Source of the DNA: a virus
Strand: one strand, 5' to 3'
Length of the DNA: 58,092 bases
IMG/VR virus record: IMGVR_UViG_3300042290_000649
Location: 1 to 58,092 of that record
Part shown: piece by piece, positions 48,997 to 55,429 of the stretch
Layout: each line of letters opens with the position of its first letter
Position numbering within the stretch: position 1 is the stretch's first letter
Made by a program: the position numbers and the translations under genes
Notes under the pieces: model-generated
The model's database searches: none
What the model was told of the DNA's origin: nothing
Seen by the model: the letters and a program-made list of their open reading frames with translations, nothing else

Positions 48997-49928
48997 GTAG
49001 CACGCCGTTTCCAGACCTTGGCGGTCACGGAATCATTGAGCGCAACCCTACCTATATCAGCGTGAGTGAGTTGCGAGAGTATCTCTCGTGCCCACTTCGC
49101 TGGTGGTACAAGTACAAGATGGGTCTGTGGACTGAGCGAACGACACCGTTCTTTGCGCTTGGGACTGCAGTGCATTCCGGCTTGGCACTTTGGTATAGCA
49201 ACAAGTCCAATAAGTTTACCAGCGGCAAGGCAAAGGAATTTGCGTTGCTTGGGTTTTCCGACACCTATCAGAAAGAGGCGGAGAAGGTGGACTGGTCGCT
49301 AGAGACCACGCGCAACATCTTGACGGACAGCGCGACGGGACAGGAGATGCTGGAGGCAGCAATTACTGCAGGTGATAACTGGACCCCGCACCAGGATGGC
49401 GGTATCGAGAAGACATTCATGGCCGATATCAAGCACAGCAAGTTGGGCACGCTTCCTATCCAACTAAAAGCAACGGTCGACATGTTGCTCGATAACAAGA
49501 ATGTTGTTGAGCACAAGACGGCAGAGCGAAAGTGGGAGCAGGGTCGAGAGCATGGAGACATTCAGGCAACAGCCTACGCTTTGGCAGTACGCGACAACTT
49601 TGGGCATGACCCAGAAGTAACGTTCAACATCATCAGCAAGTCCGCCAAGGGCCCAAACGTTGACCGTCGCGTCACACGAAGGAGCCAAGACCAGATCGAT
49701 CGCCTGTACATTCAGGTTCGATCGTTCCTTGATGCGCGCGAGAAGGGTGCGGTCTATCCGAACCCAACAGCGTTCATCCATGAGAAGTGCGAATTCCGTG
49801 CGCTATGCGACAAGTGGGAGAGCCACCCGCAGCAGTTGCCAGACTCGCGTCGCGCGCTGAAGGTTCTTCTCCCAACCCTTGCCGACAATGCGGTAAAAAC
49901 GCTACAAGACCCACCGAGGATTCGATAA
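48993..49928 (+). CDS. RecB/Cas4-like PD-(D/E)XK exonuclease
   Basis: This 311-residue protein starts with GTG in a four-base overlap (GTGA). It has the RecB-family signature YISVSELREYLSCPLRWWYK at the N-terminus, the nuclease core VDMLLDNKNVVEHKTAE (D, then EHK, about residues 160-178), a following Gln-Tyr helix (DIQATAYALAV) and C-terminal CEFRALC. The cysteines could bind an iron-sulfur cluster as in Cas4/AddB. It should degrade DNA ends to give single strands for the annealing protein upstream. Confidence 0.82.
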   Translation: MSSTPFPDLGGHGIIERNPTYISVSELREYLSCPLRWWYKYKMGLWTERTTPFFALGTAVHSGLALWYSNKSNKFTSGKAKEFALLGFSDTYQKEAEKVDWSLETTRNILTDSATGQEMLEAAITAGDNWTPHQDGGIEKTFMADIKHSKLGTLPIQLKATVDMLLDNKNVVEHKTAERKWEQGREHGDIQATAYALAVRDNFGHDPEVTFNIISKSAKGPNVDRRVTRRSQDQIDRLYIQVRSFLDAREKGAVYPNPTAFIHEKCEFRALCDKWESHPQQLPDSRRALKVLLPTLADNAVKTLQDPPRIR

Positions 49929-50224
49929 TGTCGTCGGCGGGGTATGTTGAATTTTACGACATTGCTCCGCCAAAGTGCGAGCATGACCCATATCAAAAAG
50001 ATTGCGTCTCCTGCGCGGTTCGTGTCTTAAAGATGTACTTGCCGGCAACGATGGTGCTTTCGGTTGAGTCAAAGCCCGACTTCTACCAAGCGCAGGCTTC
50101 TGATCGTGATGGATTCTTCCGAGTCGTTGCCAGCGGTTTGACACCAGCCGACGCATTGGTTAACCTCCGAAATCCATTGGCACTGATTGCATTCATGAGC
50201 AAGTCGGATGGAGGTCAAGAATAA
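49928..50224 (+). CDS. Hypothetical protein with Cys/His motif
   Basis: This 98-residue protein starts at 49928 within TAATG at the end of the nuclease gene. CEHDPYQKDCVSC near residues 17-29 may bind zinc. The remainder (RDGFFRVVASGLTPADALVN) is alpha/beta. No family is recognised. It is part of the recombination/replication operon. Confidence 0.6.
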   Translation: MSSAGYVEFYDIAPPKCEHDPYQKDCVSCAVRVLKMYLPATMVLSVESKPDFYQAQASDRDGFFRVVASGLTPADALVNLRNPLALIAFMSKSDGGQE

Positions 50225-50385
50225 TGATGCCCGATGAGTATGGCTACCAGCCGTGCGAAGACTGCGGCGACGAAACAAGCGAGACGCTAAAGTCGGGCAC
50301 GGGACTTGGGGTGTGGCGGTGCGAGAAGTGCCACAACATTGCAACATGCGGATGTGAACTTTGCATTGCGGAGGGAGGCCACTAA
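50224..50385 (+). CDS. Small zinc-ribbon protein
   Basis: This 53-residue frame starts at ATG 50224 (or 50227), overlapping the previous stop, and ends at TAA 50383-50385. It has CEDCGDE, CEKCHN and CGCELC, eight cysteines in total (with PDEYGYQP before them), enough for one or two zinc sites. Probably a nucleic-acid-binding accessory of the replication operon. Function unknown. Confidence 0.6.
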   Translation: MMPDEYGYQPCEDCGDETSETLKSGTGLGVWRCEKCHNIATCGCELCIAEGGH

Positions 50386-50386
50386 A

Positions 50387-51112
50387 TTGACCGACTACAA
50401 GGACATTCCGTTCTTCCCTGAGGATCTTGTCGCAAAGGAGACTGTCCGACGTGTGTGGTGGCGCTGCTACAGCGACCTGCCGAAGCACAAGAAGTTGTGG
50501 CGACTCCCAGACAACAATGCACGCTGGGCGTGGATTACGCTTCTTTGCGCCGCATCGGAAACACACGGCGTATTTGAATCTGATCAGCACATCGAAGCCG
50601 TCGTCGGAACGCAGAACGCCAAGTGGCTTGCCGTATTCCGAAGGGTTGGACTGCTCGATGGACTTGTCGTTCACGATTGGGACGAGTGGCAGGAGACCCC
50701 ACAGGACGCATCTCGTGCAGAACGACTGAAGAAGTCCGCCGCAGCGCGAGAGCGATACGATCGCCTAGAGATCAATCATGTTGACGATAGCCCCGTTCCA
50801 GTCCGAACCATGAAGGAATGGCTGGAGTACGTGGTCGGTGGGCCAAATCCGCAGGGCAGGTTGACCGAATTCATCGCGGCGCAGTTCGGCATCATTCCCG
50901 ACAAGAATGATTACGGTCGCGTGGCACGACTTATCAAGTCTTATCCGGGCGGAATCCCCGCGCTCATGTCTGCGGTATGCGAGGCTGCACTACGTGATGT
51001 GAAGGGGGACTACATTGCGTACATCACCAAACTCGGTCAGGGTCGAGCCAAGTTCGGCGCCACGGTCACAACAAACACGCGAAGCGAAAGCCGGGATTCT
51101 TTCGTCGAATAA
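50387..51112 (+). CDS. DnaD-like replisome organiser / replication initiator
   Basis: This 241-residue protein uses a TTG start at 50387, eight bases after GGGAGG. A longer frame from 50306 lacks support. The N-terminal part (VWWRCYSDLPKHKKLWRLPD, then RWAWITLLCAASETHGVF, then FRRVGLLDGLVVHDWDEWQE) matches the winged-helix domain of phage replisome organisers. A charged helix and a C-terminal domain follow. It directly precedes a DnaC-like ATPase. The pair would load the replicative helicase at the phage origin. Confidence 0.75.
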   Translation: MTDYKDIPFFPEDLVAKETVRRVWWRCYSDLPKHKKLWRLPDNNARWAWITLLCAASETHGVFESDQHIEAVVGTQNAKWLAVFRRVGLLDGLVVHDWDEWQETPQDASRAERLKKSAAARERYDRLEINHVDDSPVPVRTMKEWLEYVVGGPNPQGRLTEFIAAQFGIIPDKNDYGRVARLIKSYPGGIPALMSAVCEAALRDVKGDYIAYITKLGQGRAKFGATVTTNTRSESRDSFVE

Positions 51113-51126
51113 CAAACACATGCAAA

Positions 51127-51153
51127 CAATCGTCCGTCGCGGACGGACGATTG
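51127..51153 (+). other. Perfect 12-bp hairpin before the DnaC-like gene
   Basis: CAATCGTCCGTC and GACGGACGATTG pair fully around a three-base GCG loop, between the replisome organiser stop and the ribosome binding site (GGAGGTGAGGC) of the loader gene. There is no T run, so it is more likely an RNA-processing or translation-control element, or a protein-binding palindrome, than a terminator. Confidence 0.6.
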
Positions 51154-51169
51154 AGAATGGAGGTGAGGC

Positions 51170-51856
51170 ATGCATGCCGAAACGACTCCGCCGCAGGCGG
51201 AAAGACGCGGAAAAATTTTAGAAAAAGTAGGGATTCCGCAGCGTCACGCTGCCTCATCCCTTTCTACCTGGATTGATCGTCCTGGCACGGAGAAAGGGCT
51301 CAATGCTGCACAGGAATGGATTACCAGCCCCCTGTCAGATCAGGGCTTCATGCTGCTGGGAACCCCAGGCACAGGCAAGACACACCTAGCGGTCGCAGCA
51401 CTACGGGGTAAGACAGAGGCATGGCTTGCGGAGCAGGATGCGGAAGCGAAACGCGACATCTACTACCAGCCCTCAGCACAACCAGTCCATAAGATGCGCT
51501 TCCTCAACGTGCCGCTGTTCCTGGAGCGTCTGCGCTCACAAATGCGCTACTCGGAGGGTGAGGCATCGCAACTCTTCGAATACTGCCTCGACAAGGCATC
51601 TGTGGTCGTTCTCGACGACTTGGGGAAGGAGCGAGCGACCGATTGGGCCTCCGAAAAACTGTACGTGCTGATCGAGAGCAGGTATAGTGCCTGTAAGCCT
51701 ACGATTGCTACCAGTAATCGCACGCTTGATGAATTGGATGATCTTGGCTATGGCCCAGCAATCTCTCGGCTCCAACACACATGCAGAGTCGTCCGTATGG
51801 ACGCCCCCGACTATCGCCCTCGTGCGCGAGCCGCTGAGGATACGGCTGCTCGGTAG
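51170..51856 (+). CDS. DnaC-like AAA+ helicase loader
   Basis: This 228-residue protein starts after GGAGGTGAGGC. Walker A GTPGTGKT (residues 64-71) and Walker B VVVLDD (145-150) are followed by DLGKERATDWASEKLYVLIE and sensor-like PTIATSNRTLDEL, the DnaC/IstB pattern. A segment between the Walker motifs (about 85-110) is longer than usual. It should load the host or phage helicase with the upstream organiser. Its 3' end overlaps the RusA-like gene by about 107 bases. Confidence 0.85.
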   Translation: MHAETTPPQAERRGKILEKVGIPQRHAASSLSTWIDRPGTEKGLNAAQEWITSPLSDQGFMLLGTPGTGKTHLAVAALRGKTEAWLAEQDAEAKRDIYYQPSAQPVHKMRFLNVPLFLERLRSQMRYSEGEASQLFEYCLDKASVVVLDDLGKERATDWASEKLYVLIESRYSACKPTIATSNRTLDELDDLGYGPAISRLQHTCRVVRMDAPDYRPRARAAEDTAAR

Positions 51857-52193
51857 GCCCCCCTCCTGGAATGCGGCATACCGTGCGCATGGCAGCATCG
51901 TCTACAAGACACGGATTGCAAAAGACTGGAAAACCCTGATAGAATCGCTAGTGCGGGCCAGGGCGCTCGAGACACTCTGGTCCGCAAAAGAAGAGAGGAC
52001 AATCGTCGACATTAGTATCAGCCTGAAGAGGCCGATGGATGCCGACAATATCCTGAAACTCACGCTTGATGCCGTTGCATCAGGTTTGGGTATTAATGAT
52101 CGGTGGTTCTTGCCAAGGGTCTGGTCTCTCCAGACGCAGCAAGACACCGAATATGTAGACCTGTCGATATGGCAGGAAGGAGATCTAGGATGA
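51750..52193 (+). CDS. RusA-like Holliday junction resolvase
   Basis: This 147-residue protein from ATG 51750 is shorter if GTG 51822 is used, and neither start has a clear ribosome binding site. The RusA core is visible: RPPSWNAAYRAHG, then KRPMDADNILKLTLDAVASG with DxDN-type acidic residues, then GINDRWFLP. It should cut four-way junctions formed during replication or recombination before packaging. It overlaps the loader gene and ends in ATGA with the SSB gene. Confidence 0.8.
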   Translation: MAQQSLGSNTHAESSVWTPPTIALVREPLRIRLLGRPPSWNAAYRAHGSIVYKTRIAKDWKTLIESLVRARALETLWSAKEERTIVDISISLKRPMDADNILKLTLDAVASGLGINDRWFLPRVWSLQTQQDTEYVDLSIWQEGDLG

Positions 52194-52573
52194 TTAAGGT
52201 CACACTCCTTGGGCGCGTCGGGAGCGACCCAGTACTCCGCGCAACGAAGACTGGCAAGACCGTTGCCAACTTCAGTGTTGCAGACAACCAGAAAGAGGCA
52301 GGAGAGCAGAAGACCACGTGGTACAGCGTCTCATGCTGGGATGCAAAGGCAGAAATTGCCGAGAAAATCGTCCGTAAGGGCGACTTGGTCTATGTCGAAG
52401 GCGTCCCTACGGTCTCATCGTGGACCGACAAGCAGGGCGCAGCACGCAACGAAATTTCGATTTCGTGCCGCTTCCTCCAGGTAGAGAAGCAGAAGAAGGA
52501 CGGCCCTTCGCAGGAACCTGTTGGGTCGACCCAGTCTGCTAATATCAACGACGACATCGACATTCCGTTCTAG
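52190..52573 (+). CDS. ssb: Single-stranded DNA-binding protein
   Basis: This 127-residue protein starts in a four-base overlap with the resolvase. The OB-fold is typical of bacterial SSB (IKVTLLGRVGSDPVLRAT, then TTWYSVSCWDAKAEIAEKIV, then GDLVYVEGVPTV), a short linker follows, and the protein ends DDIDIPF, the acidic tip that binds partner proteins. It coats single-stranded DNA in replication and recombination. A strong terminator follows. Confidence 0.92.
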   Translation: MIKVTLLGRVGSDPVLRATKTGKTVANFSVADNQKEAGEQKTTWYSVSCWDAKAEIAEKIVRKGDLVYVEGVPTVSSWTDKQGAARNEISISCRFLQVEKQKKDGPSQEPVGSTQSANINDDIDIPF

Positions 52574-52631
52574 GGTCATCACGCCCTGGTCACGCTTCTG
52601 AAGTCATCACAACTTCGGAGGGAGATGTACT

Positions 52632-52664
52632 CAACCCCCAGGGGAAACCTTGGGGGTTGTTTTT
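52632..52664 (+). terminator. Rho-independent terminator after SSB
   Basis: CAACCCCCAGGG and CCTTGGGGGTTG form a 12-pair stem (one G-T wobble) with a GAAA tetraloop, followed by TTTTT. It ends the replication/recombination transcript, with partial read-through needed for the thioredoxin gene unless that has its own promoter. Confidence 0.9.
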
Positions 52665-52692
52665 CCCCCAAAACAGCCACAAGGAGCGCCCC

Positions 52693-52995
52693 ATGCACCA
52701 AGACAGCCCTTCCACCCAAATCGCCGCTCTCCGTGGCTCTAAGGACCTTCTCCTGGAGTTCTGGGCCCCTTGGTGCGAGCCGTGTAAGCGCACGATGCCA
52801 GAAGTAGACCGTTTCGCAGCCCTTAACCCTCAGGTAGAGGTCGTCAAAATCAACGTGGATGTCGAGCGAGCCCTCACAAACGAGTGGGAAGTCCGCACCA
52901 TTCCGATGATGGTGTACGTACCAGTAGATGGAGCCCCACGCCAGATCATTGGCTTTATCCGCGCCGAGGAAATTGCGCGAAAGATTGCCGGCTGA
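52693..52995 (+). CDS. Thioredoxin-like protein
   Basis: This 100-residue protein starts after AAGGAGCGCCCC. It has WAPWCEPCK with the redox pair C28/C31 and the cis-proline block TIPMMVYVP, so it is a complete thioredoxin fold. It could reduce a phage or host enzyme such as ribonucleotide reductase (none seen here), or act as a polymerase processivity factor as host thioredoxin does in T7. It overlaps the next gene by one base. Confidence 0.9.
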   Translation: MHQDSPSTQIAALRGSKDLLLEFWAPWCEPCKRTMPEVDRFAALNPQVEVVKINVDVERALTNEWEVRTIPMMVYVPVDGAPRQIIGFIRAEEIARKIAG

Positions 52996-53612
52996 TGCAT
53001 ACGGCCGTGATCGTTGCCGGCGGTGAGGCGCGTCGGTGGAAAAATTACGGTGGGGTGGCAAAGCATTTTGTAGAAATTGATGGCGAACGCCTCATTGACC
53101 GCACCATTTGCCAATCTTCCGCACTGTTTGAACGCACGGTCGCTGTTGTGCCCGAATCTAACTACGTTTCAGGGGTTGACCTGGAAATCATCGCCCCAGA
53201 AGAGACGAGAGCGCTCGAACCATGGAAGTTCCTCTCCTCAAAAGACGAGTGGAGCAGCGTTCGAACCACCCTGCTGTACGGAGACGTCTACTTCACCGAT
53301 TCGGCAATAAAAAAAATTGCAGCAGCAGAAGCGAAATTAGCATTTTTGATGCGCTGGACAAAGTCAGATCGCACAGGAAAGCGATATGGCGAGATCTACG
53401 CCATCAGTTTTACTGGATCTATGCATGGGCAGATCATTGCAGCCATGGAGGACTTCACCCCAGACCTAAGTATCCCTGCACGTGCTGGGTGGCACTTGCT
53501 ACATCGACTGTGGTCCGCCGCAACGATGGTTGAGATTGATGACGAGACGGAAGATTTTGATAACCCCGAGGATTACGAACGCTGGATGGTGGCTACGGGA
53601 AGAAGGGGTTGA
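52995..53612 (+). CDS. Nucleotidyltransferase / GT-A fold-like protein
   Basis: This 205-residue protein starts at the ATG overlapping the thioredoxin stop (TGATG). The N-terminus (AVIVAGGEARRWKNYGGVAK, then HFVEIDGERLIDRTI) follows the pattern of NTP-transferase/GT-A enzymes that bind nucleotide sugars, with a later acidic LLYGDVYFTDSAI as a possible metal site. It may make or transfer an activated sugar or cofactor, for example for DNA or surface modification. The family call is moderate and the substrate unknown. The tail is acidic. Confidence 0.62.
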   Translation: MHTAVIVAGGEARRWKNYGGVAKHFVEIDGERLIDRTICQSSALFERTVAVVPESNYVSGVDLEIIAPEETRALEPWKFLSSKDEWSSVRTTLLYGDVYFTDSAIKKIAAAEAKLAFLMRWTKSDRTGKRYGEIYAISFTGSMHGQIIAAMEDFTPDLSIPARAGWHLLHRLWSAATMVEIDDETEDFDNPEDYERWMVATGRRG

Positions 53613-53664
53613 CACTCAACCCCTGCGGATTGGAGAAAAAATTTAGGTGCAGCCTTTGAAAACG

Positions 53665-53698
53665 CCAACCCCCCCGCCTGACTCGGCGAGGGGGTTGG
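53665..53698. terminator. Bidirectional terminator between rightward operon and leftward early array
   Basis: CCAACCCCC/GGGGGTTGG plus inner CGCC/GGCG with one mismatch form a long stem with a six-base loop. On the minus strand CGTTTTC follows, so it should end leftward cassette 1. It also lies just after the end of the rightward operon. Confidence 0.75.
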
Positions 53699-53717
53699 GA
53701 TAGTCCAGAGCCGATAA

Positions 53718-53798
53718 CTAGCCGCGCCGCATCACGGCGAGGATGACGATCCAAGTAGCCGCGATGTAGGCGAGGGTGAGCAGTCCCTCGCCGCTCAC
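53718..53798 (-). CDS. Membrane microprotein (26 residues), cassette 1
   Basis: The GTG start (53796-53798) overlaps the TGA of the 73-residue gene by four bases (GTGA), and the frame ends at TAG 53718-53720. The peptide is a short polar head and one hydrophobic helix with a conserved tryptophan (LLTLAYIAATWIVILAV) and a basic end (MRRG). It resembles the two 21-residue peptides at 54432 and 57293 in start codon, overlap, helix and position before a terminator. Function unknown. Possible roles are membrane targeting of host factors or a small toxin. Confidence 0.62.
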   Translation of the reverse strand: MSGEGLLTLAYIAATWIVILAVMRRG

Positions 53799-54016
53799 GC
53801 CTCCACCTCGCGGAGTGCCTCGCGTACGGCTGCCGTATGAGCCGCGCACGCTGGGACTACGAGGGCTGCCGTGCGGCGCGCGCCGTAGAGTCCGTGCGTT
53901 GGCGGGTACTGCTCGGCGACGCTGACGCTGACGAGGGCGACCGCGCCCTCGCCGCACGCCGTTGCGCCGCACGAGCGAACCTGATCCGATCCGAGCCGTG
54001 TGATTGTTGCGCTCAT
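53795..54016 (-). CDS. Small early protein, cassette 1
   Basis: This 73-residue protein starts at an ATG with GGGAGGCACT upstream. It contains scattered cysteines (RSCGATACGEG, VPACAAH) and an Ala/Val-rich middle (AVALVSVSVAEQ), ending in a helical acidic segment. No family is recognised. Its mRNA leader of about 180 nt contains the pseudoknot and tandem repeats. It is translationally coupled to the membrane microprotein. Confidence 0.62.
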   Translation of the reverse strand: MSATITRLGSDQVRSCGATACGEGAVALVSVSVAEQYPPTHGLYGARRTAALVVPACAAHTAAVREALREVEA

Positions 54017-54032
54017 AGTGCCTCCCGATTGT

Positions 54033-54080
54033 GTGCCGTAGTGAGTAGAGGGGGCGACGCGCTACGGCACGCCGCCCCCT
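54033..54080 (-). ncRNA. Predicted H-type pseudoknot in the leader of cassette 1
   Basis: In minus-strand order the leader reads AGGGGGCG (54073-54080), two bases, GTGCCGTAG (54062-54070), five bases, CGCCCCCT (54049-54056), seven bases, CTACGGCAC (54033-54041). The first pairs perfectly with the third (8 bp) and the second with the fourth (9 bp), in interleaved order. Loop lengths of 2, 5 and 7 suit an H-type pseudoknot. The last stem ends about six bases before the GGGAGG ribosome binding site, so folding could control translation. The two stems could also be alternative hairpins. Confidence 0.6.
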
Positions 54081-54091
54081 TGCCAGAGTGA

Positions 54092-54127
54092 GACTGACCG
54101 CCCGACTGACCGCCCGACTGACTGCCA
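54092..54127 (-). repeat. 12-bp tandem repeat, leader of cassette 1 (GACTGACCGCCC, three units)
   Basis: Three 12-bp units (plus strand GACTGACCGCCC twice, then GACTGACTGCCA) lie between the predicted transcription start near 54197 and the pseudoknot, so they are in the leader RNA. They share the GACTGAC core with the second array at 54152-54187. Confidence 0.75.
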
Positions 54128-54151
54128 CCATTGCGCCGTAGCGAAGAGGAT

Positions 54152-54187
54152 GGACTGACTGCGGGACTGACTGCGGGACTGACTGCT
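54152..54187 (-). repeat. 12-bp tandem repeat, leader of cassette 1 (GGACTGACTGCG, three units)
   Basis: Three 12-bp units GGACTGACTGC(G/G/T) begin about 10 bases after the predicted transcription start. Both arrays are 12 bp in period and share GACTGAC. They could bind a regulator as DNA or RNA. Confidence 0.75.
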
Positions 54188-54202
54188 CCCCCTGACTGCT
54201 TC

Positions 54203-54235
54203 ACTATCTCACCCCGCCGCCCTGAATCCACCGAA
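54203..54235 (-). promoter_or_regulatory. Early cassette promoter p1 (divergent copy)
   Basis: The shared TTCGGTGGATT (54225-54235, minus strand) stands 16 bp before GATAGT (54203-54208), the same geometry as the five other copies, which have CATTGT. It drives the 73-residue gene and its microprotein. There is no GTGTGG before the -10 box, and the usual 5' hairpin is replaced by tandem repeats. Just upstream, 54245-54292 is a 12-bp (A/G)CGCCGAAGGGC-like tandem array. Confidence 0.55.
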
Positions 54236-54344
54236 GGGCGACGCACGCCGTAGGGCACGCCGAAGGGCGCGCCGAAGGCGACCCGAAGGGTGAAGAATAG
54301 GAAGATGGAAACCACGGGAAGGCGGGCATAGGTTATGCGTAAGA

Positions 54345-54379
54345 CATAACACATAACACATAACACATAACCCATAACC
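54345..54379. repeat. 7-bp repeat array R1 (CATAACA/C, five units)
   Basis: Five units in direct tandem: CATAACA three times, then CATAACC twice, followed by CGCCAGAAAC and the cassette 2 terminator. It lies between terminator and next promoter like R2-R4. Confidence 0.85.
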
Positions 54380-54395
54380 CGCCAGAAACAAAAAA

Positions 54396-54425
54396 GGGGC
54401 GACGACCCCGAAGGATCGCCGCCCC
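54396..54425 (-). terminator. Terminator of cassette 2 (UUCG loop)
   Basis: On the minus strand GGGGCGGCGATCC and GGGTCGTCGCCCC pair over 13 positions (two wobbles) around a TTCG loop, followed by TTTTTTG. It lies just after the 21-residue microprotein stop. This is the strongest of the array terminators. Confidence 0.92.
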
Positions 54426-54431
54426 TTGTGC

Positions 54432-54497
54432 TCACCGCCGACCGACGATCCACGCCATTACGACGACGACCGCGACCAGATACAACACCTCACCCAC
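54432..54497 (-). CDS. Membrane microprotein (21 residues), cassette 2
   Basis: GTG start at 54495-54497, overlapping the previous gene by eight bases, with TGA at 54432-54434. The peptide is almost only a membrane helix (VLYLVAVVVVMAWIV) ending GRR. It aligns over its whole length with the 57293 peptide (LYLVAVIAVMAWLM), which is paralogy too close for chance given shared start codon, overlap and length. It is followed by the terminator at once. Function unknown. Confidence 0.65.
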   Translation of the reverse strand: MGEVLYLVAVVVVMAWIVGRR

Positions 54498-54645
54498 GCG
54501 CCACCGCGTAGACGAGATGCGCCGCGAAGTACGCCGCCGCCGCGACGATGCCGTACCACGCGATACGCCCGACGAGGGCGCGATTCTTGCGCTCCTGCTC
54601 CATCTCCGCATAGGTGCGAAGGCTGACGATTGTTCTCCGATTCAT
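54490..54645 (-). CDS. Small membrane protein, cassette 2
   Basis: This 51-residue frame has an ATG at 54643-54645 after GAGAGGGCACT. A charged N-terminal half (TYAEMEQERKNR) is followed by a hydrophobic helix (IAWYGIVAAAAYFAAHLVYAV). Its first four residues (MNRR) match those of the 58-residue gene at 57351, which sits in the same position before a microprotein. A membrane-acting early protein is likely, role unknown. Confidence 0.62.
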   Translation of the reverse strand: MNRRTIVSLRTYAEMEQERKNRALVGRIAWYGIVAAAAYFAAHLVYAVARG

Positions 54646-54702
54646 AGTGCCCTCTCTTTCTGCGACGACGCGCCGCCCCGAAGGGCGACGCGCCGCCGCG
54701 CT

Positions 54703-55155
54703 CTACTTTACAAACTCCTCGCCGTTCACAACGACCGACGAGATGCGCTCCAAGCCATAGGCGCGGTGTGAGTGCCGCTCACCCTTGCCGTAGCACGACG
54801 ACCCCTCACGGGAAGCGTACGGGCAAGCCGTTGCCTCGCCGTACTCGTTCATCGCGTAGACGAGGAAGCCGAGCGACTGCGTGCCTTTCTTGGAGAGGCG
54901 TACGGGATCGCCGCCGCCCCAAGCAGGATCGGGGCGACCGCTGACGCGTACCACCGAGATCGTGCCGCCGTCTACCTCGTGCGTGCTGATTGTCTGCTGC
55001 GCGGCGAAGGTGTGCCCTTCCACCGCTTTATTCTCCGCATCGGCGGCGCGCTTGGCGAGAACCTTCTCGCTCGTTGGAAGCGTGCTCGCCACGAGGGTGA
55101 ACACGCGCCCCTTCGCCGCTGCGATTGCGGCGTGGATCTGCTCTGCCGTTGCCAT
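54703..55155 (-). CDS. Early protein of unknown function, cassette 2
   Basis: This 150-residue protein has its ATG at 55153-55155 after AAAGGAGAGCGCACT. The longer frame to 55377 is produced by reading through the promoter and 7-bp repeats and is rejected. The N-terminus is helical (AEQIHAAIAAAKGRVFTLVA), the middle beta (HEVDGGTISVVRVSGR), and the C-terminal part has Cys/His (ATACPYASREGSSCYGKGER, HSHRAYG) that could bind metal. No family is recognised. Confidence 0.65.
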   Translation of the reverse strand: MATAEQIHAAIAAAKGRVFTLVASTLPTSEKVLAKRAADAENKAVEGHTFAAQQTISTHEVDGGTISVVRVSGRPDPAWGGGDPVRLSKKGTQSLGFLVYAMNEYGEATACPYASREGSSCYGKGERHSHRAYGLERISSVVVNGEEFVK

Positions 55156-55177
55156 AGTGCGCTCTCCTTTCATACTG

Positions 55178-55233
55178 CGGGGAAGCCCCCCGACTCCTAT
55201 ACAATGCCACGCCCCTACGCTGAATCCACCGAA
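55178..55233 (-). promoter_or_regulatory. Early cassette promoter p2 with 5' hairpin
   Basis: TTCGGTGGATT (55223-55233) lies 16 bp before CATTGT (55201-55206), preceded by CGTGG. Eight bases further a hairpin CGGGGG-GCT-TCCCCG (55178-55192) starts almost at the expected mRNA 5' end, followed by the ribosome binding site. It drives the 150-residue gene and the two small genes after it. Confidence 0.68.
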
Positions 55234-55331
55234 GCCGCCGAGGTGCTCCCCGAAGGGTGAAGCGCACGCCGAAGCGCGGCGGATTCTTTCGGATTGGATT
55301 ATGGGGATACGGGTACGGGTAAGCGTATACA

Positions 55332-55366
55332 CATAACACATAACCCATAACCCATAACACATAGCC
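55332..55366. repeat. 7-bp repeat array R2 (CATAACA/C, five units)
   Basis: Five tandem units: CATAACA, CATAACC, CATAACC, CATAACA, CATAGCC, followed by the shared CAGAAAC box and the cassette 3 terminator. TACGGGTACGGGTAA precedes it, as before R3 and R4. Confidence 0.85.
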
Positions 55367-55376
55367 CAGAAACACA

Positions 55377-55410
55377 AAGAGGCGACACCCCCGAAGGGAT
55401 GCCGCCTCTT
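55377..55410 (-). terminator. Terminator of cassette 3 (UUCG loop)
   Basis: On the minus strand AAGAGGCGGCATCCC and GGGGTGTCGCCTCTT pair over 15 positions with two wobbles around a TTCG loop, followed by TGTGTTTC. It lies 20 bases after the stop of the 129-residue gene. Confidence 0.85.
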
Positions 55411-55429
55411 GCCGTTGCCCCTGTGTGCG

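Noticed and set aside
43541-53612. DNA polymerase, primase or integrase in the replication block
   Set aside because: No such motifs were seen. The block has loader, organiser, SSB and recombination genes only, so the phage probably uses host polymerase or encodes one outside the window.
53795-54131. 137-residue Arg-rich minus frame over the 73-residue gene
   Set aside because: Shadow frame rich in Arg from GC-rich codons. Only its last 26 residues, from the GTG at 53798, look real.
54703-55377. Long minus-strand frame with N-terminal MCYGLWVMCYVYTL-like peptide
   Set aside because: The N-terminal part is the 7-bp repeats, promoter and leader read in frame. Similar artefacts occur at 54013-54453, 55695-56214 and 56788-57255. 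The ATG after the ribosome binding site is the real start.
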